From positions 248,001 through 312,000 of the forward strand of contig CAWDUI010000047.1 in assembly GCA_963805445.1 (NCBI GenBank): a stretch of DNA of 64,000 bases. Direction: 5' to 3'. This document shows positions 45,360-55,309 of this stretch, one piece after another. This stretch comes from JAENVT01 sp963805445. Its GTDB lineage: Bacteria > Actinomycetota > Acidimicrobiia > Acidimicrobiales > Ilumatobacteraceae. How positions within the stretch are numbered: the first letter of the stretch is position 1; each line of letters starts with the position of its first letter. Below the pieces are notes generated by a model, which was not told the DNA's origin, did no database searches, and was given only the letters and a program-made list of their open reading frames with translations. Both the position numbers and the translations under genes were made by a program.

Positions 45360-46867
45360 GAGTCTCTCCGAGTCGTTTGCAGTTGGGTCTGTTCGATGCG
45401 TTCTGCCGTGAGTTCGTCGCCGCGGAGGGTAGCCGCGACGCGTCCGCCGATCAGCACGATGACGCGGTGGCAGAGGCGGACCAGTTCCTCGGTGTCGGTC
45501 GAGGCAACGACCGTCGCCACCCCCTCCGCCGTGGCGTGATCGACCAGGATGTGGATCTGCTCCTTGGCGCCGACGTCGATGCCCTGGGTCGGCTCGTTCA
45601 GCAGGAGCAGCTTCGGGCTGAGACGCAATGCCTTGCCGAACATCACCTTCTGCTGGTTGCCACCGCTGAGCGACGTGATCAGGGCCTCCGACCCCTTGGT
45701 CTTGATCGACAACCGATCGATCCAACCTCGCGTTTCGTTGATCTCCCGCTTGTGACGCAGACGGCCACCGACGAAGTGCGGAGACACGTCGCACAGCGTG
45801 AGGTTCTCGCGGACCGTCATGTTGGAGACCGTCCCCTTCATACCTCGGTCGGCGGGCACGAACGCTGCGCCGGCGTCGAGGGCAGACCGTGGCTCGTAGT
45901 TGGCGATCTCGACGGTGCACACCTCGACATCGCCGTCGAGGCGGGGCATCTGCCCAGCAATGAGGTCGAGCACGTGTTCGCGGCCGGAGCCGGTGATGCC
46001 CGCCAGGCCGACGATCTCGCCTTCGTAGACGTCGAGATCGATGCCGTGCACGTTGCCGCCGCGCAGGTCGCGCACGACCAGGACAGGGTTCCCGCCGGCG
46101 GTGGGCAGGGAGGCGGCGGCAGCGTCGATGCGGTGTCCGACGATGAGCTCGATCAGCTTGTCGTGATCGAGCTCCGACACCGGCAGCGTGGCGATGAGGT
46201 GAGCATCGCGCAACACCGTCACCTCCTCCGCCAACTCGAAGACCTCATCGAGGTGGTGCGACACGTAGAGGATGGAGGTGCCGGCGGCCTTCAGGCGGTG
46301 GATCACCTCGAACAGGCGATGGACATCGGCACCGGGAAGCGTTGCGGTCGGCTCGTCGAGGATGAGGAGGCCGCCGTCTTTCAGGCCGACCAGGGCGCGG
46401 GCGATCGCAACCGCCGTCTTCTGCGACGGTGGCAGCGCAGCGACCGGTGCTTTGACGTCGACGTCGGCGAGGCCGAGGAACGACATCGCCTCGCGGGCCC
46501 GGTGCACCTCGGCCCTCCACTTGATGCGGCGGCCCGGGCCGGTGCGGTACCCATTGGTGAGGGCGAGGTTCTCGACGGTGCTGAGCGAGCCGACGAGTCC
46601 GAGGTCCTGGTGGACGAAACGAATGCCGGCATTGGCAGCCGATGCCCCATCGCCGAGGGTGAGCGGCTCGTCGTTGGCCCACGCCTTGGCACCCGGGTCG
46701 GGCTGGTGATACCCGGCGAGCACTTTGATCAGGGTCGACTTGCCGGATCCGTTCTGGCCGACCAGCGCATGGACCTCGCCATGTTTGACGGTGAGATCGA
46801 CGTCGACCAGAGCAGCCTGGCCTGGAAATGTCTTCGACAAGTGTTCGATTCGTAACGTGTCAGCCAC
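45356..46867 (-). CDS. Sugar ABC transporter ATP-binding protein (RbsA type, two ABC domains)
   Basis: 503 residues with tandem nucleotide-binding domains. The first has Walker A GQNGSGKST, ILDEPTATL and the SHHLDEVF switch. The second has the degenerate GITGSGREH loop typical of RbsA/MglA, LSGGNQQKVMFGKAL and LLNEPTQGIDVGAK. In domain 1 the signature is LPPSQKTAVAIA rather than LSxGxxQ. Partner of the permease downstream and of the binding protein encoded divergently. Confidence 0.92.
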   Translation of the reverse strand: MADTLRIEHLSKTFPGQAALVDVDLTVKHGEVHALVGQNGSGKSTLIKVLAGYHQPDPGAKAWANDEPLTLGDGASAANAGIRFVHQDLGLVGSLSTVENLALTNGYRTGPGRRIKWRAEVHRAREAMSFLGLADVDVKAPVAALPPSQKTAVAIARALVGLKDGGLLILDEPTATLPGADVHRLFEVIHRLKAAGTSILYVSHHLDEVFELAEEVTVLRDAHLIATLPVSELDHDKLIELIVGHRIDAAAASLPTAGGNPVLVVRDLRGGNVHGIDLDVYEGEIVGLAGITGSGREHVLDLIAGQMPRLDGDVEVCTVEIANYEPRSALDAGAAFVPADRGMKGTVSNMTVRENLTLCDVSPHFVGGRLRHKREINETRGWIDRLSIKTKGSEALITSLSGGNQQKVMFGKALRLSPKLLLLNEPTQGIDVGAKEQIHILVDHATAEGVATVVASTDTEELVRLCHRVIVLIGGRVAATLRGDELTAERIEQTQLQTTRRDS

Positions 46868-46960
46868 GAGTTTCCCCCCAGGCAGCCGTGCGACGACGGT
46901 CGCCAGCGAGCCCGAACGCAGATTAGCAATTTATTTGAGGTCCAAGTAAAGTTTCCAGGA

Positions 46961-46980
46961 CCACCCGTTATACGGGGTGG
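46961..46980. promoter_or_regulatory. Candidate operator in the sugar-transporter divergent promoter
   Basis: CCACCCGTTATACGGGGTGG is a near-perfect inverted repeat (one base short on the left arm) centred on TTATAC, a plausible -10. It lies 25 bases before the binding-protein gene, in the 137-bp gap between the divergent ATPase and binding-protein genes. No regulator gene is adjacent. Confidence 0.45.
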
Positions 46981-47004
46981 CTCGCTATCACCCCGGGGGG
47001 GAAA

Positions 47005-48237
47005 ATGACCAAGTTCAGATCGCTGCTTGTCGTGTTGGCATGCGGCACCATCGTTGCTGCTGCCTGCGGAAGCGACAGCAAGAGCAGTAGCACCACAGCT
47101 GCCGGAGCCGCAACGGCAACGACGGCAGCTGGGGCGGGTACCGAGACCACGGCAGCAGCGCGGAACCGACACCACGCCGGCAGGCAGGAGACCACTGCCG
47201 CGGCAACCGGTGGCGATTCCGGGTTGGCGGACGCCAAGGCCAACGTCGAGAAGTACAGCAAGGCCGACGGCACGATCGGTGTGACGATCCCGCTCACCGG
47301 CAAGCCCGAAAAGAAGACGATCGCCTGGATGGAATGTGACGTGCCCACGTGTGCGGCATACGAGACGCCCGGCTTCAAGAACGCCACGGCTGCACTCGGC
47401 TGGGATCTCAAGATCATCCCCATGAAGAGCACCGATCCCGGCCCGGCCATCCAGCAGGCCATCGATGCCAAGGTCGACTTCATCGCCAGCTCGGGTCTGG
47501 CCGTCGCCCAGTACCAGCCGCAGCTCGATGCCGCCAAGGCTGCCGGCATCCCGGTCCTCAGCTGCTACGGCACCGACGACCCGGATCCTTCGACCGGTCT
47601 CTACATGCAGTGCGGTGACGAGTCGTTCGTCGAGAAGACCGGCCCGGTGATGGCCGACTGGGCGATCGTCGACTCAGACGGCAAGGCCAACATCCTCACG
47701 GTCAACATCCCCGACTTCCCGGTGCTGGTCTCCGAGCTGGATGCCTTCAATGCGCAGATCGCCAAGAACTGCTCGGGCTGCAAGGTCACCGCACTCGACG
47801 TCACGCTGAATGATCTCATCGGTGGCACGGTTCCTGGTTCGATCGTCTCCAAGCTGCAGGCCAACCCCGACGTGAACTACGTGTACTACGCCTTCGGCGA
47901 CCTGCCCGGCGGCGTGACGGCAGCTCTGCAGTCGGCCGGCCTCGACAAGAAGGTGACGCAGTACGGCCAGGACTTCAGCACGATCGACCTCGACGAGATC
48001 GTCGCCGGCACGATGGGTGCATGGGCCGCAGACCCCAAGGGGTACGCCGCCTGGTTGATGGTCGACACTGCGGCTCGCCTGAGCCTCGGCATGTCACTCG
48101 ATGAGGAGCGCGCCGCTGCCGCGCTGCCCACGATCATCATCAGCGACGCGGCCTCGGCCCAGGCGATCAGCGACGTCGGCGGCGACTGGATGCCGCCGGG
48201 CGCCGAAGACGCCTTCAAGAAGCTGTGGGGTGTCTGA
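47005..48237 (+). CDS. Sugar-type periplasmic-binding lipoprotein
   Basis: 410 residues. Lipoprotein signal MTKFRSLLVVLACGTIVAAA ends at Cys21 (AAAC). A Ser/Thr/Ala-rich linker follows, then the type I binding fold (GVTIPLTGKPEKKTIAWMEC; DPGPAIQQAIDAKVDFIASS; DVNYVYYAFGDLPGGVTAAL). Within the linker (about 47157-47200) the frame is shifted and restored (RNRHHAGRQE instead of GTDTTPAG), two cancelling indels. It feeds the divergent RbsA/RbsC-like genes; the ligand could be a sugar or another small polar molecule. Confidence 0.88.
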   Translation: MTKFRSLLVVLACGTIVAAACGSDSKSSSTTAAGAATATTAAGAGTETTAAARNRHHAGRQETTAAATGGDSGLADAKANVEKYSKADGTIGVTIPLTGKPEKKTIAWMECDVPTCAAYETPGFKNATAALGWDLKIIPMKSTDPGPAIQQAIDAKVDFIASSGLAVAQYQPQLDAAKAAGIPVLSCYGTDDPDPSTGLYMQCGDESFVEKTGPVMADWAIVDSDGKANILTVNIPDFPVLVSELDAFNAQIAKNCSGCKVTALDVTLNDLIGGTVPGSIVSKLQANPDVNYVYYAFGDLPGGVTAALQSAGLDKKVTQYGQDFSTIDLDEIVAGTMGAWAADPKGYAAWLMVDTAARLSLGMSLDEERAAAALPTIIISDAASAQAISDVGGDWMPPGAEDAFKKLWGV

Positions 48238-48247
48238 GCTGAACACT

Positions 48248-48313
48248 GGGTGACGCTGTCACCCGCTGAGTCGTCCGCTGGCCGGCATCGGGGCAACCCG
48301 GTGCCGGCCAGCG
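48248..48313. terminator. Two hairpins between convergent genes
   Basis: First GGGTGAC-GCT-GTCACCC (48248-48264), then a 17-bp stem CGCTGGCCGGCATCGGG with a GCAA tetraloop (48276-48313, one G-U pair). They separate the binding-protein gene (+) and the CHAT gene (-). There is no T tract on either side, so termination may be of the T-less kind seen in actinobacteria. Confidence 0.65.
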
Positions 48314-48341
48314 TCGCGTCCGGGATCGGTTCGGTCGGTCG

Positions 48342-50782
48342 CTACCGTTCCAGGTGCATCGCCGGGTGCCCGAAGAACTGAAATGCCACGAGCGTCGACG
48401 AGTTCGATTCGTCACCCGTGCCGAATGCGGCCCGTTCGGCGCGGACGATCTCGGCAACGGCGTCGCCGGCAAACGCCTTCGAGTAGAAGCGTTCGGCCAA
48501 CGCGCTGGCCACTGCATCGTCGATCGACCACAGCGGCGCCACCACCGCGGACGCCCCGGCGAACAGGAACGACTCCGCCAGGCCGGCATAGTCACCGAGC
48601 GTCTCTTGGCCCGTGCCGACCTGACAGGCGTTGAGGAACACCAGCGGAGCATGGGCCAGGGCGCCGCCCTTGACGACGAGAGGATCGATCACGTCGCCAT
48701 CGACGAGGACGAGACCCTGCTTCGCAGAGCCGGGGTCGTACTTGCCGTGGAGCGAGAAGTGCAGCACCTCGGCTGCCGGGTTTCCGAGCAAGCACCCGAC
48801 GACCTGGTCGGTGATCGCATCGACGCCGATCGCGTGATATCGCTCGACCAGCGCGGCAGCTTCGGCCTCTGCATGTTCGAGCCGGCTCCAACCTGGTTGG
48901 TCGTAGCGACCACTGATCACGATCATTCCCTCGACGTGCACCATCCTCGGCGGGGGTAGTGGAGGTCGATCGGTGGCCAGCACCCATCGACCGATGGTCA
49001 CCTGAGCCCCGAGGAACCCGATGACCGCAGCGTCGAGGGGAGTCGGCATGGTGGCCAGCTCCCACGGCACATAGGCCTCCTCCGAGAGCAGGAGCACCGT
49101 TGGGCGGCGCGGTGCGACAGCAGTGGTCACGGTCGTCAGCGCTGACCACATCTCTTCGGGCACCTTGGCGGCGACCGTCAACCCGATCCCATGCAATCCG
49201 AGTGCCAGCGTCGGTCGGCCCTCATGGGCGGCGATCGTCGAGATGACCGTGCGAGCAAACGCGTCGGGGTCGCCACCGATCGACGTGACGCCCTGGTCGA
49301 GCAGGCTGGCATGAGGAGATTCGAACGACCACAGCAGCCGGCCGACCTCGCTGCCGCGCAGGATTCGCACGGTGAGATCTGGCGGCTCATCGGCGACGGG
49401 AACACCAAGCGATCCGGCCGCGCCGGGCAGTGGCGGAGGCAGGGCGGCACCGGGCGTGAGGCTCTCGAGCACGTTCACAGGACGGATGCCCAAGCCCATC
49501 GTCTGGCTGTCGACGGAGTACAACACGTTGATCTCGTGCACGTGGTTGTCGGATGCGGGCGGCGCGATCAGGTGGAACACGACGAAGGGATACGGCTCGG
49601 CCACGGACACGAGCATCGTCTTGCGCCACGTCTCGCCCGGCGCGAGCTCGAACCCGTCAGCGACGACGTGTGCCGTCAACTCGTAGTCGCCGACGCTCGA
49701 TGGTGGGCGGACCAAGGCCGGGCCGACCACCCCGCGGACGGGTGTGGCCGACAGACCGACGGTGAGGTCGAATGGGGTACCGGACAGCAGCGTGTCGTCA
49801 CATTCGATCCGCGCAAAGGCGCGTCGGGGAGGGTCGGGCGGAGGCTCAGCGCCGCTCGGCTCGACGTGCTCTGGCGGTTCCGCGTGGCTCCACCCGGTCT
49901 CGCCGGGCAGCCCCTCGGCCGGACCCGGAGGAGGCGACGCCGTGGGCGTTACGGGAGTCGAGGGCGTCACGACAGCCGTCGGCGACGCCGGCGCGACGGG
50001 AGGCGACGGTGCCGGTGGCGCAGCGGCGGACGGTGGCGTTGGCGGTGGCGGTGGCGGACCAGGGGACGGCGGCGGGACCGCACCCGGTGCGCCTGCCGTC
50101 GGGACACCGCCTCCCGCGGCGCCGGCCGCGACCGTTGCTCCACCTCCACCTGCCGCACCGCCGCCGACGAACAACGCCAACGCGACCGGTGTGAAGGCGA
50201 CGATGGCGAACTGCTGGGCGAGGACGCACAGCGCAACGCCGACGAGGAGTCCGGCGGCGACACCCCACCACACCGACCGTTGCCGTCGAGCACGCCGCAC
50301 ACCGAAGAGCAGCAGCGCCGAACCGACGACCAGCAGAACGGTCGCGCCGATGCCGATCACGGTGGTCAACGGAGAGCGGCCGTACACCCGAACCCAGAAC
50401 GACCCGTGGCACGGGCCGCTGCGTGACTTCGATGTGGTACCAGCCGACGCCGACGCCGCTGATGTCGCCGATCGGCAGCGATTCCGAGAACAGTTGCGAT
50501 GACTGGTGGCGCAGCGTCTTCACCGGGATCGATGGTCCGATGGGCAGGTCGACCGCGATCCGCGTGGTCGACGTCGGCACAGACGACAGCGCGTCGATCT
50601 GCACGATGTCGTCGACGTTCAGTCGCAAGGCGTTGCCGGCGTCGGCAAACTCGTGTATGTCGTGCCCGTCGATCGCCAGGAGACAGTCGGCGGCGCGCCG
50701 CACGTCGATCGGCGTGGCCCGACCTGCGTCCAACGGGGCCATCAGACTGGACCAGCGCGGCGAGAACGACGAACAGGATCAC
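48342..50782 (-). CDS. Membrane-anchored CHAT (caspase-like) protease, frameshifted
   Basis: About 813 residues. The N-terminal hydrophobic segment VILFVVLAALVQ (GTG 50782, overlapping the lipase stop) is followed by a ~125-residue extracytoplasmic region (CLLAIDGHDIHEFADAGNAL; GVGWYHIEVTQRPVPRV), three more membrane segments, a ~100-residue Pro/Ala/Gly linker, a beta-rich domain (FARIECDDTLLSGTPFDLTV), and a C-terminal CHAT domain with the His in LHFSLHGKYDP and the Cys in VFLNACQVGTGQETLGDYAG. Indels near 50740 and 50395. CHAT proteins are separase/caspase-like peptidases, often in conflict or cell-death systems. Partners and substrate unknown. Confidence 0.8.
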
Positions 50783-52170
50783 CGCAACCCGTCCTCCGTC
50801 GAGGCGACGATGAACAGGGAGTGCACGGGCAGCCGATCGCTGTCGGGATCGGTCGCCGACACGGTGAGTCGGTAGTCGCCCGGCGGCGGTGATGGCCATT
50901 CGATGCGGTAGGCACCGTCGCCGTCGGCCTCGACGCGTGACTCCAGTACGGCTCGTCCGGTGGACACATCCTCGACGACGGCGTTCACGGCGGATGCCGA
51001 ATCATCCGATGTGGCGACCGCACTCACGGGCTCGTCGGCGGCGAACACGTCGTCGATCTGCAGGCCGAAACCCGACAGACCTCCTCGGAAGTTCGATGTC
51101 GGCCTCGCCGACAGCAGCCCGATCAACTGCGTCAGTGGGCCGGTTCCGTTCTGCAGGGCGCCATGCTGATCGGGCGCGTAGATCTCCCGGCCCTGGTCGG
51201 CAAGCTCGAGTGGTGTCGCCGACACCCGCGGCACCGTCCCGTCACCGGCGCTGTCGACACCGGAGTACGCCCCCAGCATCTCCACCGAGCCGTTGCGCAG
51301 ACGAGCCGATTGATGGGTCGGCTGCAGGATGCCGACGATCGGGTGGATGGCGTAACTGTTCGCAGGACGATGCTCGACTGCAGCGTCGATGTCGAGATGG
51401 AACTGCAGCGCGGCGGCCGCCCGGGCCTGGTCGACGCCGGGAAGATCGGGCGTCTCTGACACCCGGGTCAACGCACCGGAGCCGGAGTCGATCACGGGGT
51501 ACCGGGGCAACAGTTGATAGACGGAGGTCAGCGAACGGAGCAACGTCGTGAGGTCGAGGCCGACCGGCCCGATCTTCTTCTTGAACCCGTTGCACAAGAA
51601 GTCGAGTGCGTTCAGCGATCCGCGATACGGCGTGCCGAAGGTGACGAGCATGCGCGTATCTCGCCAGCCGTCGAGCACCTCGAGGAAGTGCCGGGCGACG
51701 AGACCGCCCATCGAGTGGGCGACCAGCACCAACTTGGCGTCGTTGTTGCCCGAGTGCTGACGCCACGCGCGCAGCCATCCCGGTGCTCGCTCGGCAAGAT
51801 GCCGTGCCGCCACCCGGTTGTCGCGACGCCAGTCATAGGGAAAGTCGAACCAGTTCTGGCCGTCGACCACGTCGAAGCCGGCGAAGATCGAGGCGCGGAT
51901 GTGCGAGTAGCCGTCAATGCTCCACAAACCCGGAATCAGATGGAGATCGGGCTGCAGCCGCGGCGCAGTGACGCCGTCACCGAGATCGTCGACCGACGGA
52001 TCGTCACCGTGCAACTGCAGATCGTTGACGCTGTGGCCGAGCGAAACGATCGCCCGCCACGCCGCACCTGGCGACATTGCCCAGACCTCGTGTCCATGAC
52101 GCTCCAGCACGCTGCCGAGGATGCCGGGCAACAGCACGACGACATCACCCATCGGTTGCTTGGATGGCAT
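50779..52170 (-). CDS. LCAT-like alpha/beta-hydrolase (lipase/acyltransferase)
   Basis: 463 residues, intact. VVLLPGILGSVLERHGHEVW is the N-terminal oxyanion region of the lecithin:cholesterol acyltransferase family, VLVAHSMGGLVARHFLE the nucleophile elbow (Ser), and GDGTVPRVSAT the Asp region; the catalytic His is probably in APDQHGALQN. A C-terminal ~95-residue beta-rich domain (PPPGDYRLTVSATDPDSDRL) follows. No signal peptide. AGGAGG five bases from ATG 52170; coupled to the CHAT gene by GTGA overlap, so the two should act together. Confidence 0.85.
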   Translation of the reverse strand: MPSKQPMGDVVVLLPGILGSVLERHGHEVWAMSPGAAWRAIVSLGHSVNDLQLHGDDPSVDDLGDGVTAPRLQPDLHLIPGLWSIDGYSHIRASIFAGFDVVDGQNWFDFPYDWRRDNRVAARHLAERAPGWLRAWRQHSGNNDAKLVLVAHSMGGLVARHFLEVLDGWRDTRMLVTFGTPYRGSLNALDFLCNGFKKKIGPVGLDLTTLLRSLTSVYQLLPRYPVIDSGSGALTRVSETPDLPGVDQARAAAALQFHLDIDAAVEHRPANSYAIHPIVGILQPTHQSARLRNGSVEMLGAYSGVDSAGDGTVPRVSATPLELADQGREIYAPDQHGALQNGTGPLTQLIGLLSARPTSNFRGGLSGFGLQIDDVFAADEPVSAVATSDDSASAVNAVVEDVSTGRAVLESRVEADGDGAYRIEWPSPPPGDYRLTVSATDPDSDRLPVHSLFIVASTEDGLR

Positions 52171-52277
52171 CGCATCCTCCTCTCGACGAGGATCAGCTTG
52201 TCACTGATTTGCGGCGGTATGCCGCACCTCTTCGAGAGTCGTTCATCCGCCGCGTGGATACGCCCGTGGTGCGTGGT

Positions 52278-53050
52278 TCAGGATTGAACGGCGACGTTGC
52301 AGTTGATGAACGCCAGCCCGAGGGCCTGCTGCAACTCGTTGCTCGGGTGCCCGGCAATCGCCTGGTTCAGTTCGGAGCCGGTCACCTTGTCGACGAGGTT
52401 GGAGACGATGCAGGAACGCTCCTCATCCAGTCAGCGGCGGCTGGTCCCGAGATCGTAGAAGTCGAGGAACTTGTTGATCGCCGCTTCTCCTTCACCGAGG
52501 TCGATGATGGTGTCGACGGGGCCCGTGGTGTCGAGCGGCGTTGTGTCGAGCGGCGATCGTGTCGAGCGGGTCGTGTCGAGCGGCGTGGTGTCGGGAGGCG
52601 CCGAATCCGACGGCGTGGTGTCGGATGTGGCGATGCCGCACTTGTCGCTGAGGTACTTGTCGAAGTCGTCGCCGGCAGTCTTCGACGATTCGTCGTCGCG
52701 CAGCTTCTTCCCCTCGTCCGAGGCGGACATCTTGGCGATGTCGTAGTCGTACTTCTTCAGCATCGACTCAAGGGCTACTTCGTTCGACAACAGGTCTCGG
52801 CCGTGTCGGCGATGTCTTTCGGAGCCTTGGCGACCGCCGCGGTCAACGAGTCGATCGCTCCGCTGAGCTCGACCTTGAGCTTGTCGTGTCGGTTCCATCC
52901 AGTGCGTTGAGCGAGTCGTTGTCGTCCTTGGCTGTCTGGGCGAGCGTTGCAGAACACGTCGCCCTCCGTCGCCGTCGCGGCGACGCCGTCGCTGCCGCAC
53001 GCGGTGAGACCAAGGCCCAACACGGACACGAGCATGAGTTGCTTGATCAT
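52278..53050 (-). CDS. Secreted lipoprotein of unknown function, several frameshifts
   Basis: About 257 residues. Signal peptide MIKQLMLVSVLGLGLTAC with lipobox LTAC, helical segments (LKVELSGAIDSLTAAVAKAP; LESMLKKYDYDIAKMSASDE), CGIATSDTTPS, a Pro/Asp/Thr/Ser repeat stretch (DTTPLDTT), then after an indel near 52425 a Cys-containing end DEERSCIVSNLVDKVTGSEL and LGLAFINCNVAVQS. Other indels near 52950-52900 and 52785. It starts 13 bp after the fusA stop and precedes the LCAT/CHAT pair, so it could be their exported partner. No recognised family. Confidence 0.65.
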
Positions 53051-53063
53051 CGCCGCTTCTATC

Positions 53064-55163
53064 CTATTCGCCGCGGACGCGCTTGACGATGTCGCTGGCG
53101 ATGTTCGGCGGCACTTCCATGTACTGGGCGAACTGCATGGTGTACGTGGCACGGCCCTGGGTACGCGAGCGCAGGTCGGTCGAGTATCCGAACATCTCCG
53201 ACAGCGGCACCTGGGCCTTGATCACCTGGGTGTTTCCTCGGGCTTCCATGCCCTCGATCCGGCCACGCCGGCTCGACAGGTCGCCCATCACGTCGCCCAT
53301 GTAATCCTCGGGGGTGACGACTTCGATGCCCATGATCGGCTCGAGCAGCACCGGCCTGGCCATTTCGGCGGCCTTCTTGAACGCCATCTGCCCGGCGATC
53401 TTGAACGCCATCTCCGACGAGTCGACGTCGTGGTACTGACCGTCGACCAGGGTCGCCTTGACGTCGACCGTCGGGTAGCCGGCCAGCACACCCGAATCGA
53501 GTGCCTGCTGCATGCCTTGGTTGGTCGGGTTGATGTACTCGCGGGGGATCTTGCCACCGCTGATCTTGTCGACGAACTCGTAGCCCTTGCCCGGGTTCGG
53601 CTCGAGCGTGATCTTCACGACCGCGAACTGGCCGGAACCACCCGACTGCTTGATGTGTCGGTACTCGACCGACTCGACCATCTTGGTGATGGTCTCGCGG
53701 TAGGCGACCTGCGGCTTGCCGACAGTTGCGACCACGCCGAACTCGCGCTGCATGCGGTCGACGAGGATCTCGAGGTGGAGTTCGCCCATGCCGGAGATCA
53801 CGGTCTGGCCGGTCTCTTCGTCGGTGCGGACGCGGAACGTCGGGTCCTCGTCGCTGAGCGACTTGAGGGCCTTGCCCAACTTGTCCTGGTCGTCCTTGGT
53901 CTTCGGCTCGATGGCCACGTGGATGACCGGCTCCGGGAAGATCATCCGCTCGAGGATGATCGCGTTGCTGCGATCGCACAGGGTGTCGCCTGTCGTCGTG
54001 TCTTTGAAGCCGAGGCCGGCAACGATGTCGCCGGCCATCGCCACGTCGAGGTCTTCGCGTTGGTTGGCATGCATCAGCAAGATGCGACCGAGGCGCTCGC
54101 GGCGTTCCTTGGTCGAGTTGTAGACCTCGTCGCCCTTGTTGATCTGGCCGGAGTACACGCGGAAGTAGGTCAGCTTGCCGAACGGATCGGCGACGATCTT
54201 GAACGCAAGTGCTGCGAACGGCTCGTCGATCGACGGCTTGCGGTAGAGGATCTCTTCTTCGTGGTTCGGCTTGGTGCCCTGGGTCGGCGGGATGTCGAGC
54301 GGGCTCGGGAGGAAGTCGATGACGGCGTCGAGCATGGGCTGGACGCCCTTGTTCTTGAAGGCCGAACCGCACAGGATCGGAACGAAGTCGAACGCCAAAG
54401 TGCCGGCGCGCAAGGCGACCTTGATCTCGGCCTCGGTCACGTCCTCGCCGGCGAGGTACTTCTCCATGAGGTGGTCGTCGCTCGTCGCAATCGTCTCGAG
54501 CAGCAACTCGCGGGCTTCAGCCGCCTGCTCGGCCATGTCGGCCGGGATGTCGACCTCGTCCCACTTGGCGCCGAGCTCCTCGTCGTGCCAGATCAGCGCC
54601 TTCATCTTGACGAGATCGACGAGGCCGACGAACGGCTTGTTGGACTCCGGACCACCGGCGCCGACGGGGAGGTGGATGACCGCAGGCGTGGCCTGCAGAC
54701 GATCCTTGACCATCGCCACCGTGCGGTAGAAGTCGGCGCCGATGCGGTCCATCTTGTTGACGAAGCACATGCGCGGCACTTTGTACTTGTTGGCTTGGCG
54801 CCACACCGTCTCGGTCTGCGGCTCGACGCCGGCGACCGAGTCGAACACGGTGACGGCGCCGTCGAGCACGCGCAGCGATCGCTCGACCTCGATCGTGAAG
54901 TCGACGTGGCCAGGGGTGTCGATGATGTTGATGCGATGGTTGTTCCAGATGCATGTCGTCGCCGCCGACGTGATCGTGATGCCGCGCTCTTGCTCCTGCG
55001 CCATGTGGTCCATGGTCGCCGCACCGTCGTGGACCTCGCCGATCTTGTAGCTCTTGCCCGTGTAGTAGAGGATGCGCTCGGTCGTGGTGGTCTTGCCCGC
55101 GTCGATGTGGGCCATGATGCCGATGTTGCGGGTGCGCTCGAGTGGGAATTCGCGCTTAGCCAT
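53064..55163 (-). CDS. fusA: Elongation factor G
   Basis: 699 residues, intact. G1 AHIDAGKTTTTERIL, G3 DTPGHVDF, G4 NKMDRIG, and domains II-V through ARGNTQVIKAQVPLSEMFGY. Catalyses ribosomal translocation and, with RRF, recycling. Purine-rich ribosome site GAGAGAAGTAGAGAG. It is separated from rpsG by ~3.2 kb and from tuf by ~12 kb of other genes. Confidence 0.98.
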   Translation of the reverse strand: MAKREFPLERTRNIGIMAHIDAGKTTTTERILYYTGKSYKIGEVHDGAATMDHMAQEQERGITITSAATTCIWNNHRINIIDTPGHVDFTIEVERSLRVLDGAVTVFDSVAGVEPQTETVWRQANKYKVPRMCFVNKMDRIGADFYRTVAMVKDRLQATPAVIHLPVGAGGPESNKPFVGLVDLVKMKALIWHDEELGAKWDEVDIPADMAEQAAEARELLLETIATSDDHLMEKYLAGEDVTEAEIKVALRAGTLAFDFVPILCGSAFKNKGVQPMLDAVIDFLPSPLDIPPTQGTKPNHEEEILYRKPSIDEPFAALAFKIVADPFGKLTYFRVYSGQINKGDEVYNSTKERRERLGRILLMHANQREDLDVAMAGDIVAGLGFKDTTTGDTLCDRSNAIILERMIFPEPVIHVAIEPKTKDDQDKLGKALKSLSDEDPTFRVRTDEETGQTVISGMGELHLEILVDRMQREFGVVATVGKPQVAYRETITKMVESVEYRHIKQSGGSGQFAVVKITLEPNPGKGYEFVDKISGGKIPREYINPTNQGMQQALDSGVLAGYPTVDVKATLVDGQYHDVDSSEMAFKIAGQMAFKKAAEMARPVLLEPIMGIEVVTPEDYMGDVMGDLSSRRGRIEGMEARGNTQVIKAQVPLSEMFGYSTDLRSRTQGRATYTMQFAQYMEVPPNIASDIVKRVRGE

Positions 55164-55309
55164 CTCTCTACTTCTCTCTCTGGGTCTTGCAGTCAGGTTG
55201 TGTCATTGCGTGGGGGGTACGCAGGGCCGATCGGCCGTAGGCACGATGTTCAATGATATCGGCGCAGTGCTTGCGTTTGCGCGGACCGTGACCGGGTTAC
55301 GGTGCCGGA

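Noticed and set aside
45377..46855. Open frame of 492 codons antisense to the RbsA-like ATPase
   Set aside because: It mirrors the ATPase frame almost exactly and has no conserved motif.
52947..55256. Open frame of 769 codons antisense to fusA
   Set aside because: It mirrors the EF-G coding frame in high-GC DNA, and its translation is low-complexity (His/Asp/Leu/Val) with no family motifs.
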